A DNA stretch of 64,000 bases, from the NCBI GenBank assembly GCA_017309275.1, contig JAFKLT010000053.1, forward strand, positions 1 to 64,000. The letters are read 5' to 3'. Both the position numbers and the translations under genes were made by a program. Shown in pieces: positions 26,311 through 33,704 of the stretch (position 1 is its first letter; each line of letters begins with the position of its first letter). The notes under the pieces were generated by a model, which saw only the letters and a list, made by a program, of their open reading frames with translations, was not told the origin of the DNA and searched no databases. Source of the DNA: Sphingomonadales bacterium. Lineage in GTDB: Bacteria > Pseudomonadota > Alphaproteobacteria > Sphingomonadales > Sphingomonadaceae.

Positions 26311-27255
26311 TTATCGCAGTCGTTTATAGCCGCTGACCGGGACCTCATTGCCCTTTGCGGCCGACCGCTTCGCAACTTCGGCGAGCGGTTCGACGCGCAC
26401 TTCCATCCACTGGCGGCTCGCGTGGACGATATTCTGCTTGTCAGCCATGATGCCGACATGGCCGGGGAAAAAGACCAGGTCGCCGCGTTCCAGGTCGGCG
26501 GGGGCGACATCCTTGTCGGGGCCAAGCGCCGCAAGCTGCAGGTCGCTGTCGCGGGGCAGCTGTACTCCGGCGGCAGCCCAGGCAAGTTGGACAAGGCCCG
26601 AACAGTCGATACCTTTCGCGGTACGTCCGACCCACAGATAGGGCGTGCCGATCATCGTCTCGGCGACCGCGACCGGGTCCTCATGTTCGCTGCCGACCTC
26701 GACAAGCGCGGCTAGCGGAAGATAGCCGTGCGCGGTGCGAAGCCATTCGCCCTCGGCTTCGCCCATCACCAGAGCACCGCGCGGTAGCACGGCCGGGCCG
26801 CCGCTTGCCGCGTCGGGAGCCGAATGGAGCATCGCCTCGATCATGTCGACGCGATGAGTGGGGGCAATCGGCGCGCCTAGCGCCTCGGCGGAGAGATAGC
26901 CGACATAATGGTCGGCAAGGCTATAGCCCCAAGCCCAGCCGCCCGTCAGGTCGAGCAGGGCGAAGCCTTCACCAAAGAGCAGCTCGCTGGTCTGTTCAGC
27001 TTCGAGCGACGGCAAACCGCGCATGATCGCGGCGGGCAACATGCCGCTCATCATCATCGGCGATGCATAGTGAGGCGCGAAATGGGTGCCGGCGACAGCG
27101 ATGTCGGCAAGGTCGGGGCGGATCGCGACGACGCGCGGGTCGAACGACTGCGACGTGCCGGTCAGGCCGAAACGATCGCGGCCCTGTCCGGCGACGCCGG
27201 GGCGCCCCATCCGCACGCGGTTCGCCGCTGAAGTATCGCCACTAGTCGTTGTCAC
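26311..27255 (-). CDS. NlpC/P60 family peptidase with SH3-like domains
   Basis: A 314-residue predicted cell-wall peptidase. The C-terminal NlpC/P60 domain carries the catalytic cysteine in GIDCSGLVQ (residue about 218), the histidine in FPGHVGIM and the segment IVHASRQW. Preceding SH3-like regions (ELLFGEGFALLDL, GWAWGYSLADHYVGYL) probably bind peptidoglycan peptides, as in dipeptidyl endopeptidase VI-type enzymes. No signal peptide is seen, which suggests a cytoplasmic recycling role. A GTG at 27255 is the preferred start; an ATG 15 codons later is possible. Confidence 0.87.
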   Translation of the reverse strand: MTTTSGDTSAANRVRMGRPGVAGQGRDRFGLTGTSQSFDPRVVAIRPDLADIAVAGTHFAPHYASPMMMSGMLPAAIMRGLPSLEAEQTSELLFGEGFALLDLTGGWAWGYSLADHYVGYLSAEALGAPIAPTHRVDMIEAMLHSAPDAASGGPAVLPRGALVMGEAEGEWLRTAHGYLPLAALVEVGSEHEDPVAVAETMIGTPYLWVGRTAKGIDCSGLVQLAWAAAGVQLPRDSDLQLAALGPDKDVAPADLERGDLVFFPGHVGIMADKQNIVHASRQWMEVRVEPLAEVAKRSAAKGNEVPVSGYKRLR

Positions 27256-27330
27256 TTGTCGTCCCGTAATAAGCCAATTTCCGCGCCAAGCGGACAATCG
27301 CGGCGCATTAGACCAGCGCCCCCCGCTTTA

Positions 27331-28743
27331 TCAAGCGGGTTCACCTTTCTGGCGGCGGTCGTATCGGGACTGCAGCATCGCCCAGGCGGCGCGCAATCCG
27401 AGTGCCGCACCGCCCTTGGGTCGGCCGGGCTTTGCCGACGGTCGCCAGGCGAAGGTATCGAAATGCGCCCACGCTGTATCGTCGGGGATGAAGCGTTTCA
27501 GGAACAGCGCCGCGGTAATGGTTCCGGCGAAGGGCGAGCTTCCCGCATTGCCAAGGTCCGCGATGTCGGTCTCCAGCAGGTCGGCATAGCCGTCCCACAG
27601 CGGCATCCGCCACAGCGGATCGTCACGGTCGGTGCCGCCTTTCAGCAGATCGTCGGCAAGCGCGTCGTCATTCGCGAACAGGGCAGGGAGGTCGGGCCCC
27701 AGCGCGACGCGCGCTGCGCCCGTCAGTGTCGCGAAATCGACGATCAGTTCGGGCTTGTCCTCGCCCGCCTTCGCCAGCGCGTCGCCCAGGACCAAGCGGC
27801 CCTCGGCGTCGGTGTTGCCGATTTCGACTGTCAGCCCCTTGCGGCTCTTCAGCACGTCGCCGGGCCGGAAGGCATCCGACGAGATCGCATTCTCGGCCGC
27901 CGCGACCAGGCAATGGAGGCGTACCGGCAGTCCGCTCGCCATGACCAGTTCGGCCAGCGCCAGGACGTGCGCCGCGCCGCCCATGTCCTTCTTCATCAGC
28001 CGCATGCCCGATGCCGGCTTGATGTCGAGGCCACCGCTGTCGAAGCTGATCCCCTTGCCGACCAGCGCGACGCGTGGGTGGTCCTCCTTGCCCCATTCGA
28101 TCTCGATCAGCCGCGGCGCATGATGCTTGGCCGCTGCGCGCCCGACGGCATGGATCATCGGATAGCCTTGTTCCAGGGCTTCGCCCTTGGTGACGGTCAG
28201 CTTGCCGCCATGCGCCTTGGCGATCCGTTCGGCCGCCTTCTCGATCGCGGCGGGCCCCATGTCGGCCGCCGGCGTGTTGACGAGGTCGCGGACGAGCGCC
28301 GTCGCGCGCACCTCGGCAACGGTGGGGGCAATCGCGCCGACTTCGGTGGTCAGCAGCACGCGTGGGCCCTTTGTCGGCGGGTTCGATTTATACGTGTCGA
28401 AGCGATATTGTGCGCTCAGCCATCCGAATAGCGCCTTGCCCGGCTGTTGCCTCTCAAGCCGATAGCGGCCCTCGGGCAGGATCTGGGCCAGCTTGGCGAG
28501 GCACCAGGCCGACAGGCCGTCGACGTTGGCGACCGTGGTCACTACCGACCAGCGCTCCGGATCGTCGCCGGGCAGGATCGCATGGACGAATGCATCGGGC
28601 TTGAACCCGACCGCCGCGAGATGCGCCCGTTCGCGCGCATTGCGGCCTTTGAGCCATTCGTCATAGCTCTTCTTGTCGACGAGGTGGATCGCGCGGGCGT
28701 CCTGTCCCTTGTCGGGCTGGATCAGGTCGGAATAGTCGGTCAT
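27331..28743 (-). CDS. Leucyl aminopeptidase (M17 family)
   Basis: A 470-residue two-metal aminopeptidase that removes N-terminal residues from peptides in the cytoplasm. The C-terminal catalytic domain shows VGKGISFDSGG, MKKDMGGAA and the M17 signature NTDAEGRL; the N-terminal domain is the divergent macro-like part. It is divergent from a lipoprotein gene across 55 bp. The family is certain; whether it should be called PepA or PepB is not. Confidence 0.93.
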   Translation of the reverse strand: MTDYSDLIQPDKGQDARAIHLVDKKSYDEWLKGRNARERAHLAAVGFKPDAFVHAILPGDDPERWSVVTTVANVDGLSAWCLAKLAQILPEGRYRLERQQPGKALFGWLSAQYRFDTYKSNPPTKGPRVLLTTEVGAIAPTVAEVRATALVRDLVNTPAADMGPAAIEKAAERIAKAHGGKLTVTKGEALEQGYPMIHAVGRAAAKHHAPRLIEIEWGKEDHPRVALVGKGISFDSGGLDIKPASGMRLMKKDMGGAAHVLALAELVMASGLPVRLHCLVAAAENAISSDAFRPGDVLKSRKGLTVEIGNTDAEGRLVLGDALAKAGEDKPELIVDFATLTGAARVALGPDLPALFANDDALADDLLKGGTDRDDPLWRMPLWDGYADLLETDIADLGNAGSSPFAGTITAALFLKRFIPDDTAWAHFDTFAWRPSAKPGRPKGGAALGLRAAWAMLQSRYDRRQKGEPA

Positions 28744-28774
28744 GCCAAGGGTGCTAGGCCGCTCGGGATATTTT

Positions 28775-28803
28775 GTCGATTCCCCGCGTTGTGCGGGGAT
28801 GAC
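28775..28803. repeat. REP-like palindrome that contains a start codon
   Basis: CCCCGC and GCGGGG enclose GTTGT, with outer bases GTCGATT and ATGAC matching the common alphaproteobacterial repeat with ends GTCAT and ATGAC. The ATG inside the right end (28799) is the apparent start codon of the following lipoprotein gene. Similar palindromes occur at 39673, 52733 and 54549. Confidence 0.6.
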
Positions 28804-29620
28804 CTATCGAATTATCGCCGCGATCATGCCCGTGATGCTCCTTGTGACGGGCTGTTCCGAGGAGAAGTCCACAAAGGCGGACAGGGTTGCCGCTGCGTCG
28901 GTCCCGGGCGCGCCGCGGGGCGGCGCGAAGGACGAGATGGCAAAGGGGGCGCCTGCATCCGACGTTCGGGAATCGAATGATCTTGTCGAGTTCGCCTATT
29001 CCTATCCCAAGGAAGCGGCGCGGATTCCAGATCTTGCCAAATTTCTCGATACCGACCGCCAGGTAAAGCGCGAGGCGCTGGTCGCCGCAGCGCAGCGCGA
29101 CCAGGCGGCATCGGCGAAGGGCGAATTTCCCTATCATGCACACAGCCATCTGCAGAAATGGCTGCGCGTCACCGACACGCCGCGCTTCCTCAGCCTCTCG
29201 GCCGAGATCGAGACCTATATGGGCGGCGCGCACGGCATGACGAGCTTCGACACTTTGCTGTGGGATCGGAACAAGCGGGCGCGGTTGAAGCCCGTTGATC
29301 TCTTCACCAGTCCAGCCGCCTTTGACGCGGCGGTCCGCGATGATTTTTGCTTGCGGATCAAGCAGGCAAAGGCTGCAAAGGGCATCCAGGCCCCCGACGA
29401 ACCCGACAGCCCATTTTCGAAATGCCCACCCGCCTCCGCCCAAACCATTTGGGTGGGATCGTCCGATGGTCGCTACCTTGACCGCATGACGATCGCGATA
29501 GCGCCCTATGAGATCGGGCCATTCGCGGAGGGCAGTTACAAGATCAATCTGCCGGTGACCGCGGCGCTGGTGCGTGTCGCCAAACCCGACTTCGCGCGTG
29601 ATTTTCTGCCGATCAACTGA
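28799..29620 (+). CDS. Lipoprotein with DUF4163/DUF3298-type domains
   Basis: A 273-residue predicted lipoprotein: signal peptide TYRIIAAIMPVMLLVTGC with the lipid-bearing cysteine at residue 19. The body resembles the pairing of a PdaC/DUF4163-like domain and a DUF3298 (RsiV-like) domain: FAYSYPKEAARIPDLAKFLDTD, SAEIETYMGGAHGMTSFDTLLWD and FAEGSYKINLPV. Such proteins may bind lysozyme or peptidoglycan fragments, which is inference. The ATG lies at the end of a palindromic repeat with no separate ribosome-binding site; an ATG further upstream (28742) would also be in frame. Confidence 0.8.
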   Translation: MTYRIIAAIMPVMLLVTGCSEEKSTKADRVAAASVPGAPRGGAKDEMAKGAPASDVRESNDLVEFAYSYPKEAARIPDLAKFLDTDRQVKREALVAAAQRDQAASAKGEFPYHAHSHLQKWLRVTDTPRFLSLSAEIETYMGGAHGMTSFDTLLWDRNKRARLKPVDLFTSPAAFDAAVRDDFCLRIKQAKAAKGIQAPDEPDSPFSKCPPASAQTIWVGSSDGRYLDRMTIAIAPYEIGPFAEGSYKINLPVTAALVRVAKPDFARDFLPIN

Positions 29621-29631
29621 AAGGACGGATG

Positions 29632-29814
29632 ATGCCAGCCCGGTCAAAAGCGCAGCAAAGAGCCGCAGGGGCCGCGCTCAGCGCGAAGCGCGGCGATACC
29701 CCGCGTTCGAAGCTGAAGGGCGCGTCGAAAGAGATGCTGGAAAGCATGACCGAAAAGCAACTCGAAGACTTCGCCAGCGGTTCGACCACGGGCAAGCCGG
29801 AGCGCGTCGCCTGA
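29632..29814 (+). CDS. DUF3008 family small protein
   Basis: A 60-residue basic protein of the DUF3008 family, recognised by SKAQQRAAGAALSAKRGD and the helix SKLKGASKEMLESMTEKQLEDFA. Function is unknown; relatives are small abundant soluble proteins. The second of two adjacent ATGs is preferred because AAGGA is 6 bases upstream of it. It is 11 bp downstream of the lipoprotein gene. Confidence 0.85.
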   Translation: MPARSKAQQRAAGAALSAKRGDTPRSKLKGASKEMLESMTEKQLEDFASGSTTGKPERVA

Positions 29815-29829
29815 GCCGTTGGCGGCCGA

Positions 29830-31359
29830 CTATTCGGCCGCTTCGAGCTCCGCCACCGGGGCTGCTTTGGCGACGGAAGCGTTTGTGAAAGTCAACACGC
29901 CGTCATTGATCGCACCGGTTTTCATGTCGACGCGGTCGCGCAGATAATCCTGGTTGAGGCGCCAGGGCATCTGGTCGGCGTTCTTCGGCATGATGTGGAG
30001 CGACCGCTGGATGTATCCCGACGAGAAGTCGAAGATGTTTTCCTCGGTCAGGCTTGCCGGATCGGCGAGCGCCGGCGTCGCGATCGTGGTGCCGGTTTGC
30101 TTCATGTGATTGAGCACGCGGCAGACATATTCGGCGACGATGTCGGCGCGCAGCGTCCAACTTGCGTTGAGATATCCGAACACCACCGAGAAGTTCGGGA
30201 CGTTCGAGAACATGCATGCCTTGTAATAGAAATGCTCGCTCCAGTCGACGCTTTCGCCGTCGACGCGCACCGGAATCTTGCCCGCGACTGCCAGTTTCAG
30301 GCCGGTGGCGGTTATGATGATGTCGGCGTCGAGATGCTTGCCCGACTTGAGCTGGATGCCGGTCGCGTCGAACCGTTCGATATGGTCGGTGACGACCGAC
30401 GCCTTGTCGGCCTTCATCGCTTCGAAAAAGTCGGCGTCAGGAACCAGGCACAACCGCTGTTCCCAGGGGTTGTAGGGCGGGGTGAAGGCCTCTGCGTCAT
30501 AACGGTCGCCGAGTGCCTCCTGCACCTTTTTGCTCAGGAACTCCTTCAGCTTTTCCGGCTTTTCGCGTGCGCGCTTGAAGACGATGTCCTGCATCTTGAC
30601 GTTCTTGAAGCGCGTGATCTTGTACGCCAGGCCGTCGGGCAGGATCTTGCGCAGGAAGTTGGCGATGCCGTCCTTCGCGGGGCGGATCGCGTACCAGGTC
30701 GGCGTGCGCTGGAGCATCGTGACGTGCGCCGCGCCCTTGCCGTCGCCCTTTTCGGTCATCGACGGAACGATCGTCACGGCTGTCGCGCCCGAACCGATCA
30801 CGACGACTTTCTTGCCGCTGTAATCCAGATCCTTCGGCCAGAATTGCGGGTGGATGATCTGACCCTTGAAATCCTCGCGCCCCGTGAACTGGGCGTCGAA
30901 GGGTTCGTCATAATCGTAATAGCCCGAACCGAGGAAGAGCCAGCGCGCGGTCGTGGTCGACTTTGCGCCGTTTTGGTCCTCCATCGTCACCGTCCAGCGC
31001 GCGGCCGCGCTGTCCCAGTCAGCGCCGACGACCTTGCTGTTGAAGCGGATCTTGTCACGAATGCCGCGTTCGTCGACGATGCGGTTCAGATAGTCCAGGA
31101 TCGCCGGACCGTCGGCGATCGACTTTTCATGCTTCCACGGCTCGAACACGAAACCCAGCGTGTGCATGTCGCTGTCCGAACGGATGCCGGGATAACGGAA
31201 CAAATCCCATGTGCCGCCCAGGTCGGCGCGGCGCTCCGCAAGTCCGAAACTTCGGTCGGGCGAATACATCTGGAGATGCACCGCCATGCCGATGCCTGAA
31301 ATGCCTGCGCCAACGATCAGGACGTCCTGGTCCACCGGGCTCGCCGTGCCTGCCATCAT
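29830..31359 (-). CDS. Flavin-containing Baeyer-Villiger monooxygenase (EthA-like)
   Basis: A 509-residue class B flavoprotein monooxygenase using FAD and NADPH to insert oxygen beside ketones or oxidise heteroatoms. It has the FAD-binding GAGISG at residues 17-22, GGTWDLFRYPGIRSDSD, the Baeyer-Villiger fingerprint FKGQIIHPQFWP, and the NADPH motif GSGATAVT. The resemblance is to EthA-type enzymes. It is divergent from the phosphate locus; the gap of 191 bp holds inverted repeats of TTGCA type that may control it. Confidence 0.9.
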   Translation of the reverse strand: MMAGTASPVDQDVLIVGAGISGIGMAVHLQMYSPDRSFGLAERRADLGGTWDLFRYPGIRSDSDMHTLGFVFEPWKHEKSIADGPAILDYLNRIVDERGIRDKIRFNSKVVGADWDSAAARWTVTMEDQNGAKSTTTARWLFLGSGYYDYDEPFDAQFTGREDFKGQIIHPQFWPKDLDYSGKKVVVIGSGATAVTIVPSMTEKGDGKGAAHVTMLQRTPTWYAIRPAKDGIANFLRKILPDGLAYKITRFKNVKMQDIVFKRAREKPEKLKEFLSKKVQEALGDRYDAEAFTPPYNPWEQRLCLVPDADFFEAMKADKASVVTDHIERFDATGIQLKSGKHLDADIIITATGLKLAVAGKIPVRVDGESVDWSEHFYYKACMFSNVPNFSVVFGYLNASWTLRADIVAEYVCRVLNHMKQTGTTIATPALADPASLTEENIFDFSSGYIQRSLHIMPKNADQMPWRLNQDYLRDRVDMKTGAINDGVLTFTNASVAKAAPVAELEAAE

Positions 31360-31401
31360 TTCGTCTCCCAGCTATCTTTAGGATGCAGCTTACGCACCAC
31401 G

Positions 31402-31414
31402 TTGCATTTTGCAA
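31402..31414. repeat. Inverted repeat upstream of the monooxygenase gene
   Basis: TTGCA and TGCAA flank three T residues. A related TTTGCAATTT occurs again near 31496-31505. Both lie in the shared promoter region of the monooxygenase and NUDIX-DUF47 genes; an operator role is a guess. Confidence 0.35.
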
Positions 31415-31463
31415 TCGAATTGACGTTTACGGAAAGTGCCGCTGCGGCTATGGGCCATTGTCG

Positions 31464-31492
31464 TTGTCACAACATTGTCATAATGGCGTCAC
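31464..31492 (+). promoter_or_regulatory. Pho-box-like array of three 11-bp direct repeats
   Basis: TTGTCAC (31464), TTGTCAT (31475) and GCGTCAC (31486) stand exactly 11 bp apart with 4-base spacers. This is the size and period of PhoB-binding sites, whose units resemble CTGTCAT. The array ends 58 bp before the NUDIX-DUF47 start. A possible minus-35 TTGTCA (31475-31480) with TGCAAT 17 bp downstream (31498-31503) would put the promoter on top of the array. Binding by PhoB is inferred; the regulator is not in the window. Confidence 0.6.
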
Positions 31493-31550
31493 CAATTTGC
31501 AATTTAGGGCCGCTGCGTGGGGCGGGTAGCGGGAAAATCAGACAAGTTTA

Positions 31551-32675
31551 ATGCGGCAGATCGCAGTTCTCCCTTATCGATTCGGCGGGTCCGACAAGGA
31601 TGGCCCGACCGAAATATTGCTCGTCACCTCGCGTGGTACGGGCCGCTGGGTGATTCCCAAGGGTAATCCGCTGACCGGAATGGACCGCCATAGCTCGGCG
31701 GCGATCGAGGCGGAGGAGGAGGCCGGCGTACTCGGGGCGGTATGCCCGACATCGATCGGCAGCTATGAATATCGCAAGCGCCGCGCGAATGGTGCGGCCA
31801 TCATGTACGATGTCGAGGTATTCCCGCTCGCGGTGACGCGCGAACTCGACGAATGGAAGGAAATGGACGAGCGCGAACGGCGTTGGTTCACGCTCGATCA
31901 GGCCGCTTCATCGGTCGACGAGCCCGATCTTCAGGCGATGATCCGGTCGTTCGGCGATCGCGGCTTTCGTGCCGCGGCGCAGCGGTCGGGCGTCGTCTTC
32001 AATGTTGCGGAAAAGACAGGGGTCAATCGCATGTTTGCCTGGTTTCAGCGCCTGCTTCCCAAGCAGGGCAATTTCTTCGAGCTGTTCGAGGCGCATGCGG
32101 CGACGCTGACCGCGGGGTCGGAAGCGCTCGCGCGGATGCTGCAGGGCGGCGACGGCATGGCGGACCATATCCAGGAGATCATCGAGCGTGAGCATGACGC
32201 GGACGCGATCACCCGCGAAGTGCTCCAGACGGTGCGCCGTACCTTCCTGACGCCCTTCGACCGCAGCGCGATCACCGACCTGATCGCGTCGATGGACGAT
32301 GCGATCGACGAGATGCAGAAAACCGCGGGCGCGGTCGACCTGTACGACGTCACCGAATTCGAGCCGGAGATGCGCGACATCGCCGGGATCATTGTCGACG
32401 CCGCGCGTCTGACTGCCGAGGCGCTGCCGCTGCTGCGCAATATTTCGGCGAACGGTCCGCGCCTGCACGAACTGACCGAGCGGCTGGTCCGCATGGAAGG
32501 GCACGCTGACGACATTCATGCTGCCGGCCTCAAGCGCCTGTTCAAGGAGCATGGCGAGGCGAACCCGACGCGCTTCCTGATCGCGCGCGAACTTTTCCGT
32601 CACCTCGAACGCGTCACCGACAGTTTCGAGGATGTCGCGAACGAAATCGACGGCCTGGTCATCGACCACGCGTAA
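31551..32675 (+). CDS. NUDIX domain fused to DUF47 (PhoU-like) phosphate-transport regulator
   Basis: A 374-residue fusion. Residues 1-140 are a NUDIX domain of the diphosphoinositol-polyphosphate-hydrolase-like type (WVIPKGN), with box positions E53, E56, E57 and G59 kept but the first Glu and the Arg replaced by Met44 and Ile52. Residues 161-374 are a full DUF47 helical domain (MFAWFQRLLPKQGNFFELFE, IIEREHDADAITREV), related to PhoU. No stop codon separates the parts; Met161 (32031) could be an internal start. The Pit transporter follows after 15 bp. In rhizobia the DUF47 gene (orfA) precedes pit without a NUDIX domain. Catalytic activity of the NUDIX part is uncertain. Confidence 0.85.
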   Translation: MRQIAVLPYRFGGSDKDGPTEILLVTSRGTGRWVIPKGNPLTGMDRHSSAAIEAEEEAGVLGAVCPTSIGSYEYRKRRANGAAIMYDVEVFPLAVTRELDEWKEMDERERRWFTLDQAASSVDEPDLQAMIRSFGDRGFRAAAQRSGVVFNVAEKTGVNRMFAWFQRLLPKQGNFFELFEAHAATLTAGSEALARMLQGGDGMADHIQEIIEREHDADAITREVLQTVRRTFLTPFDRSAITDLIASMDDAIDEMQKTAGAVDLYDVTEFEPEMRDIAGIIVDAARLTAEALPLLRNISANGPRLHELTERLVRMEGHADDIHAAGLKRLFKEHGEANPTRFLIARELFRHLERVTDSFEDVANEIDGLVIDHA

Positions 32676-32690
32676 GCGGGGGCGCTTCCG

Positions 32691-33704
32691 ATGCACGAAC
32701 TCGCTTTTCCCCTGCTCGTCGGCCTGATCCTGCTTGCGCTGGCGTTCGACTTTCTGAACGGCCTGCACGATGCGGCGAACAGCATCGCGACCGTCGTCGC
32801 GACGCGCCTGCTGCGGCCGGTCCAGGCGGTGATCTTTGCCGCCTTCTTTAACTTCGCGGCCTATTTCCTGTCGCTTGCCTTTCCCGAATTGCACAAGGTG
32901 GCGGAGACTATTGGGAAGGGGATTATCGACAAGGACCTAGTCACGCCCGCGGTCGTTTTCGGTGCGCTGGTCGGAGCGATGTTCTGGAATGTCGTGACCT
33001 GGCTCAAGGGCATTCCGTCGTCGTCCAGCCACGCGCTGGTCGGCGGAATCGTCGGTGCGGGCGTCGCGCATGCGGGGTTCGAGGGGATCCAGTGGACCGG
33101 CCTCAACAAGACCGTCATCGCGATCTTTCTGTCGCCGATGCTGGGCATGCTGCTCGCGATGCTGGTGATGTTGCTCAGCAGCTGGGCGCTGGCCCGCGCG
33201 AGTGCGAAATTCGCCGAAAGCACCTTTCGCACGCTACACCTTTTCTCGTCGGCGGCGTATTCGCTGAGCCACGGCCTCAACGACGCGCAAAAGACGATGG
33301 GCGTGATCACCGTCCTCCTTTATTCGACCGGCTATCTGTCGGGCGAGTTCCACGTTCCGCACTGGGTCGCGATCAGCTGTTATGTCGCGATCGGGCTCGG
33401 CACGCTGTCGGGCGGGTGGAAGATCATCGAGACGATGGGCGGCCGTATCACCAAGCTGTCGCACCACCAGGGCTTCGCGGCCTCGACCGGCGGGTCGATC
33501 ATGGTCTTCACCGCCAGCCTGCTGGGCATCCCCGTATCGACGACGCACACGATCACCGGCAGCATCATCGGCGCCGGCGTAGCGCGCCGCGCCAGCGCGG
33601 TGCGGTGGGGCGTGGCGAGCAACGTCGTCGCGGCCTGGTTCATCACCATTCCGGCCAGCGCGATGGTCGCCGCGGCCTTCTATGCGCTCACCCGGCTCTT
33701 CTGA
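32691..33704 (+). CDS. pit: Low-affinity inorganic phosphate transporter (Pit family)
   Basis: A 337-residue inner-membrane phosphate/proton (metal-phosphate) symporter with about ten helices. Both PiT signatures are visible: FDFLNGLHDAANSIATVV near the N-terminus and SLSHGLNDAQKTMGVI in the second half, plus SSSSHALVGGIVGAGV and STTHTITGSIIGAGVA. It is 15 bp downstream of the NUDIX-DUF47 gene and surely in its operon. A Pho-box-like array ahead of the operon suggests control by phosphate supply. Confidence 0.94.
   Translation: MHELAFPLLVGLILLALAFDFLNGLHDAANSIATVVATRLLRPVQAVIFAAFFNFAAYFLSLAFPELHKVAETIGKGIIDKDLVTPAVVFGALVGAMFWNVVTWLKGIPSSSSHALVGGIVGAGVAHAGFEGIQWTGLNKTVIAIFLSPMLGMLLAMLVMLLSSWALARASAKFAESTFRTLHLFSSAAYSLSHGLNDAQKTMGVITVLLYSTGYLSGEFHVPHWVAISCYVAIGLGTLSGGWKIIETMGGRITKLSHHQGFAASTGGSIMVFTASLLGIPVSTTHTITGSIIGAGVARRASAVRWGVASNVVAAWFITIPASAMVAAAFYALTRLF

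Noticed and set aside
32031-32675. DUF47 as a separate gene starting at Met161 of the fusion
   Set aside because: The frame is open from the NUDIX start with no stop and no strong ribosome-binding site before this ATG; kept as an alternative start only.
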